Made by a program: the position numbers and the translations under genes. A DNA stretch of 64,000 nucleotides. Source: Protostelium mycophagum (taxonomy: Eukaryota > Evosea > Variosea > Protosteliida > Protosteliaceae). The stretch is taken from the NCBI GenBank assembly GCA_002081555.1, contig MZNV01002869.1, positions 1 to 64,000 on the forward strand, read 5' to 3'. Under the pieces are notes generated by a model. It worked only from the letters and a program-made list of their open reading frames with translations. It was not told the origin of the DNA and made no database searches. Of the stretch, positions 22,601 to 35,999 are shown piece by piece; position 1 is the stretch's first letter; each line of letters starts with the position of its first letter.

Positions 22601-25600
22601 ACAGGAGCGCTTTCCGGATTTTCCCTGATAAAAAATTTCGATCTACAATTCTTCCTTGCAATCAACCGTTTTGTCTGGGGCACAAAGGTGAGATCTCGTA
22701 GAGATATCACGATCCTCATCCCATAATAGGTCATATTTTCCGGGAACCTTCCACAATTGTTTATAACGGTCTCACCACTCGCACTACAACGGCTCATACG
22801 CATTTTAAAAACACTAGACACGAAGAGTATCGATGATGAAAGACGAGAGGAGCAAAAGACCATCATACGGAGCTCTTCCTTCGCTCCAGACCACGCTCCC
22901 TCACCAGATTCAAATCCAAAAGTTCCCGCCAAAATCACACACATCGAGGCGAAATTCTCCGTGCCCACATTCAAAGTGATGATGCAGATTGACGCGGAGG
23001 GAATTTCAAAGAATTTCACCGAAATACAACTGGCGGGGATTGAGATGGAGTTACACAACAAACCAACCTTATTGAGAGTGGAGATAGCACTGAGGAAATT
23101 GTACATAGAGGACCATATGGATCCTCCAAAGGAAGAATATAAGTATTTATTGAGACCAGCAGAGGAGCAGAAGGACGATTTGGGATATATTGCCAGTGCG
23201 AAATACGCCAAGATACACCCTTCTTCACCGTCTTATAAGAAGTGAGTCAATATTTTCGATGTGAAAACTCCAAAAAAATAATGGCAAAGCCACACCAGAG
23301 TTGAATGACAGACATGTGACATATGACAGCATCGATTCCCTTCTGATGGTAGTTGTGGGCCGAATAGTTGTCAATTTTCAGAGGGAAGCTGTGCTCAGAT
23401 TAATCAAGTGGATCAACAGAATCACACAAGACGAGATGACGACCTCACCGAGCATGAATTCCCTCAGTGACACATCCTTGGAGCAATACCCCGTCACCAT
23501 GGCGACCGAGGAGGTGCAGGAAGAGCAACAGGAGGGGTCGAGTAAGACGAATTTGAAACTGGTATTTACCCTAAGGGAGCTCAAATGCAATTTGAGATTA
23601 GGTGTAAACACACTGGCGGAAGTGAGTGTTTTTTTACCATTATGCAAAAAATCGAGGAAAATTAGTTGATGCTATTTTTAGATCACTTTGGCGTCATCAC
23701 GTGCCATTGTAGAATTATTCGAAGGACCAAGTACAACCATCAGCGGAAGTCTCGGAAAACTAGAAGTTGTAGATCCAAACAGCAAAGGGGACCACACTGA
23801 GGTACTCAGCATGATTAGTGAAAACACTGCAGAAGTCAGGATATGCATATTGTCTCCACTACAATCCAGATTGCGTGGAATTTCCGTCGAGTTTTCGGCC
23901 AAATTCAACTCGATGCGGCTCACATACATCGACGCCTTCGTTGTAGACGTCCGGAAATATTTCACGGAGATTTCGGAGATTCGGAATATGATGGAGAGTA
24001 CCGCCTCTAAAGCGGCAGACGCGATGTCGGAATTCGTCATCAACACTCAGAATCCCACCTCTAAATCTCCAGTCAAAATGGAGATACTACTGTTGAATCC
24101 ACAGGTCATTTTAATAGAATCATAAAATAATCAAAAGTTGATCAAGTGTAGGTGCTGGTGCCTTCATTGTCAGGGTACAGTACGGATACTTTGCTCGCAG
24201 ATTTCGGACAGATATTCATTCAGAACGCATTCTTGGAGCATAAGCACGAGATGGCAGACCACAGCATCAAAACGATTCCATATGAAAAGGCATTTCCCTC
24301 TATATATTCATTTTTTACTTTGAAAGATTATTTCACATCTCTGACAAATGCAGAATATTGTAAATATCACCAAAGTGAATATGCAAGTGCTCACGTCATC
24401 AAACAACCTCGTCGACAGCAGTGTCTACAACGAGCTTCACAGTGACGAGAAACACGACCACAAACAGTACAAATTAGTCGAAGATCTGGACTTGTGCATA
24501 ATCATAGAGAGAACAGACGATCCCAGCAACATCTTCCCATCTCTAAAGGTATTCATCCAGATCTCCGACACCACCCTCAACTTCACCAAAGAACAATTTC
24601 TATTTTTAGTCGGCCTCTACAACCAGAGCTCATTGAACAAACCCGCACAACCGCCGGTGAAGCCACAGCTCCGGAAGAAGAGCAACTTTAGGCTAGGAGC
24701 TTCGCTTGGAGGAATTCTTAAGAAGAATGGTGAAAGGAAGCAAGGCCGCGCGTATAACTCGATCAACGTGAAGGTTGGCGAATTCAAGCTAAATCTGCTG
24801 AGAGTTGAAACGAAGAGTGTGAGTCCTGGTGTTTTTTCAATACTATGGCACGATTATTTTGGAAAATGACTTTTATAGACTTTGTCGAGAGGGGCGAATG
24901 TACATAAAGAGATGGACGAGGACGAGTCTTTCAACAAAGTGCGCATCGCCATGACATTAAAGGGCAGAAACCTCGAAAAAAATCTCCTCGCCAAGTCATG
25001 TGAGTTACATCTACACTCATACGTCATCATGATGACCTAAAAATAGCCCCCTTCTTGGTGATCTCAAGAATAAGCGGGAAAGTCAAAGTGGAGATGTACA
25101 GAACAGAAATAGATCACGACAATAGCTTAGAGTGGGCGAAATTTGACATACCCGTCAAAGACATCGCCTACAACGAGATACTCGTATTTGACTGCTATAA
25201 CGCTCCGAATCTACTCACCAGCCCCAACTTGATCGGAACATTCTATACGACCATGTTTCAACTCTTATCTGACGTGAGTTACGTCATCACACGTCATCAA
25301 CGTTACGGTGCGGTATCTCATATCTTCAGATCATAGATGGCACCGCATTTTCTCCATACTCAGGATTGAGTAACCAGACCTTCGCGCTTGTCAATCCTAA
25401 ATATAGAAAACGAAAAGGGTATGAGAACAGCGGGACCATCACGGTAATTTCCTCGAAAATTCCAAATCTGTCCTGACTCGTTGTAGATATCAGACATCGA
25501 AGTCATAAACGGAACCGCGCGATTCCTGGAAAAGTTGAAGAAGAGAGCGTCTAAACTGACCAATACGGGTCACCCCTTTGAACACGATGATTCACTTGAC

Positions 25601-28600
25601 CTCGCGTCTAGAGGATCTATCACAATAAGTGCCGCTATGTTGAGATCCAGCAGCAGCAGCTCAGCTTCTTCGCCAAAGTCGACACCAACACCGAGTAGGA
25701 TGACCATGAGTAATCTTAACGCACAGAACACGGGACAGCAGCTCATCATAAAGAGGTGATCACTTTGTGCTTCTCTGCGATGACTGGATATTTAACTTTA
25801 CAGTTGGACATCCATCACAATAAAAGAATTCTCTTTTGAGATGTTGTCTGATTTGGATCCGATGCAACCGTCATTACTGGTATGTGATTTACTTCTCATT
25901 GACTGCTCATCCTTCCAGATCACAATCATCTCGAAGCAAGTCGACTTGAATAACGAATCACTTATAAGACCAAAAGTAAAGGTATGACGTCATATCGGTC
26001 CGTCATGATATCTCATGTACACAGACATTATGTCGCATAACAGGTGTGACATTCAAAATGCAGAAATCACGACATCAGAGAATCTCCGTGAAATTGGACG
26101 ACTTGTTCGCGGAGCTAATACCGGAGTTACTCATCCCCGTCAAGGTACCGCGACATCACCGTTACATACCGTGACAATATACAGGACTTCGTCCTCTCCG
26201 GAGTTTCTAAATTCGGGGAGCCACCTGCGAAAGATAAGTCCGATCAGAGCTACGACTTTGAAGAGTCCGAGAGAAGCTATACCATCCCCTTAACCCCGAC
26301 AAGTGAAGAGTTGAAGATATTGAATGCTGCGGATGACACACAACATTTCACGCTGGAGATCGTGGCACTGGCGGGTGTGATAGACCCTACGGAAGGAGAA
26401 GATCCCGTCAAAAAGCTCGTTGTAGAGGGTCAGTCTGTTCACTTTTTCAAGTCGATACGACCTATTTTATTTCGGATTTGCCCGAGTGATTTTGTGACGA
26501 GGATTCAACATTGTAGATATTGTTTATAGAATCATATTGACCGGGACAAGGTGGCTTTGTATTAAACACAGAGAGGAAATGGGCCGGCGCGAAGAATTCC
26601 CTCGAGATTTTGCTGAAGAGTTTAAGTATCCACAAGATGATTGACATCAAGCAATACGCACTATATCCCATCACGATGTCTTACTCGACGAGGAATGACA
26701 ACACTGGGTACACCCCCACTTCTTCGATGTCGGCCATACTATCTGACTCTATACGTCTCGTATTGTCTCACCGCGATATGCAGGTATGACGTCATCGTCT
26801 CAAAGAATTGAGACTGATGCGTATCAGGTCATACTCGGATTTTACGGAACATTCAACGAACAGATGGAGCTGTCAAGATCCTTCATGGAGCAGCCAGCCC
26901 CTGCCAACCCAGTTCTCCAAGATGTCGTGGTGAAGACAAAAGATATCACGATATGCATGGTGCACGATTCACTATCCATCCCGCCGCTGATCAACATAAA
27001 CCTTGGCCCGTTGAATATACTGGGACAGGTACATATAGCTGAGTTGAAGGATGATCTGACCGGTTGTAGTTGAATGGAGGGATGTTATCTACAATGGTTC
27101 ACATCAATGCGACATTTTACGACATAAAGAAGGCGATCTGGGAACCTTTCATCGAAAACTGGAGCTTCCAATTCTCCGTATGTACACTGAGCAAATCTAT
27201 TGTTCATCAACTCTTTATTTAATAATGACCAATATATTCGTAATCATTGATTTGAACAGTGTACATCATTGATGGGTGATAATCTGTTGACAATCAATGC
27301 CAGTCAATTGCTCAATCTAAATTACACTCATTCATTGATGAATAATTTGAATCTGTGGTCGATGGAGGCTGGGAAGATGGTCCATAAATACAAGGAGTGC
27401 AGCACGGTGTTCCACGGTGTACATCTAAAGAATATGACGGATCAATCCATATCATTTCAGGTGCGTCAAGCATAAATAATTATAATTGACGTGTTGTAGA
27501 TCACGAATGACACTGAGATGACCCGAGTCAATCCAGACGAGCAGGTAAATTCTATTTACTTTTGATATCAAATATTTTATATCTTATTTTAATTTTTTAT
27601 TTATTTATTTTCGGAAGAAGATTCTATTGTGATGAAATGACATATGACAGGTCGTTGTAGAGACAAATAACCACGTGATCCGTGAGGAGGACATGCTGAA
27701 TACTCAGTTGCTGTCGTTACAGATATCAGGGTCTACATTCGACAATCTCCCCATCTCCCAAGAGATATTCCAAATATTGAAAACGGAAGATGACATCTCA
27801 TACGTATACGCGGTATGATATCATATCCTCCGTTATGACGTCGCAAGATGACATCTTGTAGGTTCGTGTATCTGATGGACGAAGAATGTTGTCAGTGCGC
27901 AGTACCGTTTCAGTTCGAAACACCACCAAAATACCAATAGAGGTAGGACTACGCAGTCCAAGAAAAACTAACCCATAATAGGTTCAATTGATCACAACCG
28001 AAGAAGCGACTATAATCAATAATAATCAGGATAGTAAAGACCTTCTCGCCATAGATCTCGTAGATAGCCGGAGTACATCTGTATCTTGGATCTCCATAGA
28101 TGTAGATGGTGAGATCTCCATACCCCCCGCACTTGTAGATCGCACGTGTATATGTATCCGCCCCAGCGAGAGGGACGCACAAGGCCTCCCTCTCTATGAG
28201 AAATCGGATCCACTTGAATGTTACGGATTGAAACCAAGAAAGAAGTATCTTGAAGTGAAGGTAAAGGACCCCACCACCTCAGCTACAGATCTGTTCTTCT
28301 GTACATCTGTGAAATCTGCTATCACCGGTGATGTCCCCGTATATGTCATAGAGGTGAACATCTTGACATCTTGATGTCAGATTGACATTCGTAGATCTCC
28401 ATCCCGTTGATCTTGGAGAACGCGTTACCTTGTCCTCTTGAATTCCTGATTAACGTCCAATCCTCAGCAACATTGCAATCAGCAGAACAGATGGCCATAC
28501 ACTTTATTGATTTATCCCACACATTGACAATTAGAGTGAGGATACCGGGTTATGACTGGAGCGAGCAAGTATGTCTTTACAATTCATCTGTATCCTCCAC

Positions 28601-31600
28601 ATATATCTCATCACAAGTGAAATTCTGACCGAAATAGGCGGTCATACAAGACAAACCGTTGGGCAGGAGGGATGTTGAGCGACATTTCGTTCTGCGGGAT
28701 AATAACAACAGACCTCTATATCTTTATTTCGATCAAGTTTGGACCAACCATCAGAGCATCGCCCTCACAGTTTACGCGAAATTCTGGGTCTACAACCTGA
28801 CAGAATTTAATTTGACGCTCTACAATCACAAGGATAATATTGCTAGTGGTCAGAAATTAGCCCACGTTCCGTCGACCGAATTCAACTTGAAAGACGACGG
28901 CATCAGAAATTTACAAGAATATTCTCCGAATTGGTTCAATCGTGAGGAAATTGCAGCGAGGGAGCCTCTCATCTATTCTTACGGCCAAGTGAGTTTTCCG
29001 TGAAATTTCGACAAAATCCAGATATTTACATCGTTGTAGTTGGGATATCACCACACAAAAGTTCAACTCGAAGACTCAAAACCCAGCGAAAATCTGTCAT
29101 TCGAAGTGCCACAGGAGGGCGAAGTCTTTATCAAAGAGAAAAAGACGACCAGAAAATCATCTGTGAGTCTACAACGCGCCACAAAAAATTCTGAGAAATT
29201 TCCAGGACAAAGTGGTGCTGCAAGATGTGGGAAGTAATGCGAGAAAGGTCTTCAGCTTGGGGATGAAGGTGGAGCTCGGTACTGGTGTGTTCCGAAGAAC
29301 AAAAACGGTTGTCATAGCTCCGCGATTCATTTTCGTCAACAAGACGCCCAGAAAGATATTCTACCAGCAGGTATTTGAAATTTGAATCATAAAAATTGGC
29401 GGGAAATGACACGACAAGGTGGACCACCCGAAGAGATTCAGATTAGATCCGGAATCTGTCGTACCTTTCCATTGGCCCAATTTCTTGGGACACAAGGAGA
29501 TCTCCATCTCCATTGATAAGGGTACAAAATGGTCCTGGTCAGGAGGTACTCCATCTCGAAGAGAACGATCATGATTATGACAGGTATTCCACTCAGTCTT
29601 GTCGGAGATACGTATATCCGGTTGTCAAGAGCGTTGGACGCAAAGACACCCGTGTCGCCCGCAGCATCCATCTACAGCACCCCCTCTGTAAATTTGATGC
29701 AGTCTCTTCAGACACCAACACTCTTGACGGTACCGAGTGCCGTGTCCATGTCCCAGAACATGCGCGAGGTCATCAACGAGTATTTCATAAGGATACAAAT
29801 GAAGCAAAATGACAAAGGAACACTCTTGATCATTTTCAAGCCCAAAACCACGGAGTTTTTTCCCTACAGAATAGAAAACAATCTACAACAGACCATCAAT
29901 TTCTGTCAGGTAGGGTTTAGGGTTTAGTGTTAATCGCGCACGCATTTACCACTCGGCATATGTGATTTTTTACGTATTGATGTGAACCAGATTGACTCTG
30001 AGACAATAATACATCACATCCCTCCCAATGTGGTATATAACTACACTTGGGACTATCCTGCTAAACCGCACATCATATTCGGTGGATTGGAGAATGGTCC
30101 CAAGAGAAAAATGAACTTGGATAAGATCAAACATTACTACTTCAATGAATTCAGTGTCACCATAGAGGCGAAAGGTGATGAGATCAATGACTCTACAATT
30201 CTCCTGTAAACTCTCTGGACATTTTTACATCGCAATATGCAGCTCCGCTGCAAGCACAAACACTTCAAAAACAATACATCACAATTTCTAAAGGCAAAAA
30301 GGCCCGGAGAAAATCATTCACATCCGAGAGCCGATGAACAGAACATCCATTGAGGAGAGATTCTCCGGTGAAATATCCACTATATTACCATCCCACATCG
30401 GCTCAAACATTCTGGTCAACATAACCGGCATTGGCTTGTCCATTGTAGATGACTCGCCACAAGAATTGATGTATATCTATTTACAATCTATAAATGGGAA
30501 ATACACACAGACGGTCGAGTTGACAGAGTTGGTACTCACGATCAAATCCTTTCAGGTACACTATTCGTTTCGCTATGAAAGTTGGCCTTTGTATGAGAGC
30601 GCAGAAGATAAATAAATCACATTTAACCTATCCAAATTACTTACCAAATTCACAGATCGACAACCAACACGTGAAGAGCTTACTTCCTGTGTTTGTGCGC
30701 CCAATCAATCTAAACCCGGAGCTGCCCGCCCTGATCTGTGGTATAAAGAAGTCTAACGTATTCAAATCCATAGCGTACTACGACCACATAGAGATACACA
30801 TACAAGAACTTAACATCAACATGGATTCTTCTTTTGTGAACAGGATACTCACATTCGTCACCACGAATAACACGAATGACGGCTATTCAATCTCTAATCC
30901 GACAAGCATGATGGAAGGTAATTTTTACAAAACCAAACCAAAGTCTCGAACAATTATGATCACCGTAAAATATGTTTATAGTCACATTTATCATTGTTTA
31001 ATCATACATACAAACGTGTAAGATACATTTAGCATTGATAAATATACAGGAACATTGAATACAGACGATTCGAATCAGTTGGTTTACATCAAGAGGTTAT
31101 TTCTTCATTCTGTGAGGGCGAATATCACATTCTATACCGTCGACGAAGAGAACGAAAACACTCCGCTCAGGATGATATTTGGCAGTGCCGTATCGACAAT
31201 CCCAAACATAGAGAACGCCCCTCTACGAATGAGCGATTTATTGTTGCATCATCCTTTCTGCTCTCAGGTTATATCCAAACAGATATTCCATTGAATAGAA
31301 GATAACATGATTCAGAGGTCTCTGATTGACACCGTTACGAAGCATTACATCTCGCAAGCCATAAAAGGAAGTTATAGGATATTGGGCTCTGCAGAATTCC
31401 TCGGTAACCCGGTGTCCATCTTAAATAACTTGGGTACCGGCATAAGAGACTTCTTCTATGAGCCGATTGCCGGTGCCGCGCACGGCGCTAGCGAGTTTGG
31501 AAGAGGCCTCGGAAAAGGTGAAGATGACCTCTTTATTTCCTGAGTGTTACAGGTTCAAAATCTCTGGCGAAGAAGTCGGTTTATGGGCTCTTCTCTGGTG

Positions 31601-32721
31601 GGAGTAAAATCACGGCCAACCTGACATCCGGCCTCACGAAATTGACGATGGACTCAGAGTACTCAGCACAACGAAAGGAAGAGAATCTGGCCAAACCGCA
31701 GAGCGTGGCGGAGGGCCTCAAAGAGGGTGCGAAGCACTTGGGAAAAGGATTCTTCGAGGGGATATCTGGTATTTTGACCCAACCGATCAGAGGATTTCAA
31801 GATGACGGAGCTAAAGGCCTCATGAAGGGTGAATAGGTTCAAAATATATCTATTGAGAAATTATTATTTGTAGTAGACAGAAGACTGAAAAGAGTAGGAC
31901 TAGGAAGAGGAATCATTGGTATGCCGATCAAACCCGTCAATGGAATAGTAGACATGGCCACCAAAACGATGCAGGGCGTCTACAACTCTGTCAGCGACCA
32001 CGAGAATTACAGGATCAGGCCACCCAGGTCCTTCAACGGAAAAGTCCTGACACAATATTCCATGCCGCTCTCTATACTGAGATTCGTCATGGACTTGTCA
32101 CTCTCTGAAAAGTTCCCGAAAGACTCTCCGGTGGCCGCTTACTTGTGCCCAGGCGCACTCTATATCCTGACAAACAGGCATATCATCTCGCTGCATGAAA
32201 AGCAAGGCAGAAGATTCACTGTACATTGGAAATTGCATTATCTGAGTGAGAGTTTATGATCTATTTTTAGATCCAGATATTGACTGGTTGTAGATATCAT
32301 GTACATCGTTTTGAAAGATAACAAGACAGAAGTGGCGATAGGATTACAAAGAGGAAGGACCGTCGTCGTGGAAAATGAGCAGAACGCCTCAGTAAGAGAG
32401 CGGGTGTGTATTTCCTTGAGGTTTTGTCTAAATGCTTGTAGATCGTGCACGCCACAGAAGACAATGCAGAGTTAATTTATATGCAACTGAAAGCAGAATT
32501 TGCCAGATTCAAGACGCTGAAGGGTGACTTGAGCAGCGGCTATGTCTCCAGCAGTTATTTCAAAAAGTAAATGATTTCTTCTGTGCATGAACTGACTAAT
32601 GGACAGGAAGATACTCCCTCTCACAGAACTCAGCCGGACAGCATCAACCTCTTCCATTGCCTCAACCGATTCATTTTTCACACAGACAACCAGTTATACG
32701 AACAGCAACTCACTGCCATAA
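19674..32721 (+). CDS. vps13: VPS13 bridge-type lipid transfer protein
   Basis: Giant rod-like protein, here roughly 3,400 residues over 13 kb and some 40-odd exons, that moves bulk lipid between organelles at contact sites. The start at 19674 gives the chorein N-terminus (MFSLAVGKILESTLGRFLEG, then LGIIGGTVNLNNVAIKPDAL). A long run of RBG-type beta-groove segments follows. From about 27,950 to 30,680 comes the VPS13 adaptor-binding/SHR-BD region, ending in LTIKSFQIDNQ. The ATG2-like C-terminal helices read DTVTKHYISQAIKGSYRILG and HLGKGFFEGISGILTQPIRG, then MPIKPVNGIVDMATKTMQGV. A PH-like tail (GALYILTNRHIISLHEKQGR) precedes a Ser/Thr-rich end with the stop at 32719-32721. The frame stays coherent from end to end once short introns are removed, so it appears intact. 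Which paralogue (A/C or D type) cannot be settled by eye. Confidence 0.93.
22119..22130 (+). repeat. Representative copy of the dispersed CTCGTTGTAGAT word at a 3' splice site
   Basis: The intron upstream of the VPS13 exon encoding IVEFFKSAK ends ...CTCGTTGTAG, with AT starting the exon. The same 12-mer ends the intron at 25477-25488 (exon SDIEVINGTARF) and lies at 16430-16441 in the IF2 gene. It is inside introns of minus-strand genes at 12078-12089, 10968-10979 and 43586-43597 as its complement. Confidence 0.85.
24424..24434 (+). repeat. Copy of the dispersed word inside VPS13 coding sequence
   Basis: TCTACAACGAG is read here as part of a VPS13 exon (encoding VYNEL). Other exonic copies include 23938 in the opposite orientation (FVVDV). 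The word is therefore not restricted to introns. Confidence 0.7.
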
Positions 32722-32787
32722 AGACAGAATAAAAATGTGTTCATATGAGAAATGACATTTCTTTTATGCACATGTATCAGTTCCTGT

Positions 32788-33517
32788 TTACTCCATAGAA
32801 TGGTTAGCCATGAGTGCCTCTGCGAGCTGCTGGTGTGCGCTGTTGTCCTCTTCTCTCTCTGCGCCTTGGCATTCGGCGGGAAGGTCGAAGGTGAAAGCGG
32901 CGTAGTTGTAGCGAGGGCTGAGGTAATCAACACTGTACAACAAGCTGTCTCCCTTCACACCAACAGCACGTGTAGGTAGCTGTGAATTGTTAATGTCGAT
33001 TTCGTTTGATGAAAATGATCACCTTGCCCTGGGCGGTGATGGAAAGGTAGAGTTTGTAGTCATTGGACTCAAAATGGAACATGTTGATCATCTGAGACCC
33101 GACGTTGTAGCTGTCAACATACTCGAATTTGGAGTCTTTCTTGGCGTGGGACTTGCTGCTGATGGATTTGTTGAAAGACTTGCATGAGCCCTCTGCGCGG
33201 TCCAAGAAGTAAAAATTGATGCTGTCCTCTCCCTTAAACACCCAAGTGGTGTGGGGCTTGGCACCTTTAGAGTTCCAGACTGTGTCGAATCTGGCGGCCT
33301 TGGCCTCGTAGTCGAAGGCCACAGAACCACCGAAAGAAGAATCGGCGTAGGGGCACTTGCCAGCGGCAGGGCCCAAGTAGAGGTAAGTGTCGGCACTCCA
33401 CCTCTTTGGACCGTGGTGGTGGCCCTTGGATTGTTCGTCGAGGTCTGGCCTCTTGCCCAATCTCATGGCACAAGTGAATGCAAGGGATAGAAGGAGGAGT
33501 GATACGATGAAGCGCAT
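32788..33517 (-). CDS. Secreted ependymin-like protein
   Basis: Small secreted protein, about 225 residues. The start at 33517 gives a clear signal peptide (MRFIVSLLLLSLAFTCAM). The body has the ependymin-family pattern: a beta-strand block GSVAFDYEAKAARFDTVWN, a Cys-containing turn DRAEGSCKSF, then DYKLYLSITAQGKLPTRAVG and the C-terminal Y.AFTFDLPAEC motif with a conserved Cys. One intron (about 45 nt) splits it after AQGK, and the second exon ends LAEALMANHSME with the stop at 32788-32790. Ependymins are known mainly from animals, with relatives in other eukaryotes, and bind calcium or hydrophobic ligands through a LolA-like fold. The assignment rests on pattern recognition, so it is moderate. 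Its stop lies 66 bp from the VPS13 stop. A His-rich GHHHGPKRW segment follows the signal peptide region. Confidence 0.6.
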
Positions 33518-34148
33518 GTTTGTAGATTCGTGCGTGTCGTCAGTTGTTTGGCTGTTTGATTTTGAAAGATGTTGCGAGGATTGAGATTACGTGTGTACAA
33601 GTGTGACTTTCTCAATTTTGTCGGAAATTTCAGAAAGTCCGACCGATTCTCCGAGGCCAGAGGTGTTGTATGACGCACATATATGCAGGCTTATAAGGCC
33701 ATAAACAATAGAAATATTATTTGAGGGTTTTGAATCAAAATTGAAACGACTCAAGGTGACACCTTCAAACGACCAATTCAAAATCACTGCCTGAGACTCC
33801 ATTTATTGAAGTCTTAAATGTTCAACCATACGCTTGGCCTCTTGAAACGTCGGCAGGATTTTCTAATTCCTCCGCAGCTCGTCCATATTATCTCGTTCCC
33901 GCACTACCACCTTGAACCGTCTTCAAGGTCCTCTCAAACCTCGAAATGAATGCTTGGTTCTCAAAATTTTTCACAAACTACAAATTCGCAGATGCGAAAT
34001 GATGATGATTACGTTCCCCCACCTCGAACTGCGGCAATCAGAGCGCAAAACGAGAATTTACATCATCCTTCCCTCTAGATTCTCTTTCACTTCGAAAAAG
34101 ATTGAGGAATCTGTCTGATCAATTGTCACTCATAAAGATCTGTCTGGC
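33518..34148. other. Divergent intergenic region
   Basis: About 630 bp between the ependymin-like gene and the carrier gene. It contains the TATA-like word above. No gene, tRNA or hairpin of the intron families is evident. Confidence 0.45.
33688..33699 (-). promoter_or_regulatory. TATA-like element upstream of the ependymin-like gene
   Basis: The minus strand reads GGCCTTATAAGCC, a TATAA core about 175 bp upstream of the ATG at 33517. It could serve if the leader is long or contains an intron. Weak evidence. Confidence 0.25.
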
Positions 34149-35501
34149 ATGAAGGGTGGGTTGAAGGAGAGGAAGGCGACGGAGTGGGACGATTTAGATC
34201 TGAACCGTTTTTATTTCTGGCTGCCCACACTTAGTGCGGCACCTGCATTATGTGCATATCCGCTCAAATTGTTAAAGACAAGGATGCAGATACACAGTCA
34301 CGTAAGTAATTCGGTCCATCTCGTTGTCTTATCTCATCTCAACCAGGCGCCAGAATACAAAAATTTCAGGAGTTCCGTTGTCTATATCGCACAGAACGAA
34401 GGTCTGAAGGGATTCTACAAAGGAGGCTTGATCTGGACAACCACTGCAGTGGCCACAAGAGTCGTACAATTTTCAACCTTCGAGTATGTCCGTGGTCTTG
34501 CAAAAGCCACACAAAAGAAGTAGGGAGACATATGATCCAGCGATTCTGATTTACCACGAGGTATTTACCAAAGATGAAGAAAGGGCCAGGCACACAATTT
34601 CTCACCAATCTTCTGGCTGGAGGGATCTCTGGGGTCGCCATCATGTTGATCTCCACACCAAGCGAAGTCATCTCGCAGAGGCAGTCCATGAAAGGAAGTT
34701 TGGGTGGGTACAAAAAAAACGAAATAATTCTTTCAGCTGGACACCCACAACCGATAGGTGTGCTTCAAATTCCAACAGTTACAAATATGGTACCATGATA
34801 TCAAAAATCTCGAAGGACATAAAATAATAAATACAGGGAAGATGGAGGATCATCGATCTGTATCGTGGGAGTGGATTGACTCTATTGATGAGTATGTTTT
34901 TCAGCGCCGCCTTCTTTACCACAAGCGAGTCTGTGAAGAACAACGAACTTCTAAGAAGTTTCATCATGAGGTGATGAAGATTCTAAAAATATAGAGTGAA
35001 AAAAACAGAGCTTGTGAGTCCTATGAACACGAGGGCACCAAGGGATATGCAGAGAATCTGCTTCTTTCTTTGTCTGCGGGACTGGCAGGTGGTTTTATGG
35101 GGGCGATCATGTCCAGCCCGATCGATGTCATCAAGACGATCAAACAGGTCGGTCTCTCATTCAAATTTTAATATTTCCAAAAAAACACAAAGATTTTAGG
35201 CATAAGATAAATATTTGATGATGTGTTGATGAAGTAGGTACATGGCAGGTCACAGAGTTCTTTCACAATATTGAGGGAAATACTCGCTGATAGTGGATTA
35301 AGAGGTTTGTTCAGAGGAAGTGGCCCGAGGATAGCTGCATTGTCTCCTTTTGCTGCAATCAGCTTCTCCATATTTGAGGTATCAAAACGACTGAGCCTGA
35401 AAAGCAATGAAGTGAGATTTTTAAAAAAAATTTCATTTAAACCACAGTAAAACGCAAAGATCATCTCCTGCATTTAGTTGTCTAAGAGATCACAGGGATG
35501 A
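34149..35501 (+). CDS. Mitochondrial carrier family (SLC25) protein
   Basis: Six-helix transporter of the inner mitochondrial membrane; the cargo is not determinable here. The start at 34149 reads MKGGLKERKATEWDDLDLNR. The three carrier signatures are present in order: YPLKLLKTRMQ (repeat 1), TPSEVISQRQSMKG (repeat 2) and SPIDVIKTIKQVHG (repeat 3), all variants of Px[DE]xx[KR]. Glycine-rich even-helix motifs follow (GLKGFYKGGL, GLRGLFRGSGPRI). Repeat 1 has Lys in place of the usual acidic residue (PLKLLK), which is unusual. Introns lie within and between repeats. The last exon after a long intron adds LSKRSQG and the stop at 35499-35501; an alternative end just after the preceding exon is possible. 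Confidence 0.82.
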
Positions 35502-35999
35502 GGATGTTATGTACAGAGACAGAATTGTGTATATGTATAGAAGCTTGTAAATAAAAAATCCATGAGGAACGGTTCCCGCCAAAAACTAAAATTCAAATTC
35601 CAAAAGTCAAACTTTCAACTCAATTATGCCACATGTCTTTATGCCTTTGCAACCGAAACCTTCACTCTGAAAGATGAATGTTTGAGCCACAAATGTTTTC
35701 GTTTTCAAAATCTTCAGTAGATTTCGCCCACATCGCGTGATCATTACGTCTTCGTTTCTCGGGAATGACCGTGAGGGAAAATCAACCCCAAACTTTCCTC
35801 CAGTTTTCCACACCGAAAAGCACGTAATCTTGGGGCACTCATGTTCAAGCTCCGCCACTTTCCTCTGCATCTTCGCCGCCGCACGTATAAACAACCACAG
35901 CTAAAGACGTATTTCGACCTAACTCGAAATCAACACCAACGAAAGTGAGAACAATGATCTTTCGGTATCCAAAGCGATAATACTAAAACAACTCACAGA
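35502..35999. other. Intergenic spacer before the TreZ gene
   Basis: Holds the doubtful minus-strand ORF and, at 35573-35590, a TTCCCGCCAAAAACTAAAAT word resembling the insert seen in several introns. The TreZ promoter should be in the last 150 bp, but no clear core element is visible. Confidence 0.45.
35607..35870 (-). CDS. Doubtful small ORF, unknown
   Basis: An 87-codon open frame from ATG at 35870 (MQRKVAELEHECPKITCFSV) to a stop at 35607, on the opposite strand to its neighbours. It is basic, has five or six Cys and no recognised domain. It may be chance: only open-frame length and a TTTATACG word just upstream support it. Confidence 0.25.
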   Translation of the reverse strand: MQRKVAELEHECPKITCFSVWKTGGKFGVDFPSRSFPRNEDVMITRCGRNLLKILKTKTFVAQTFIFQSEGFGCKGIKTCGIIELKV

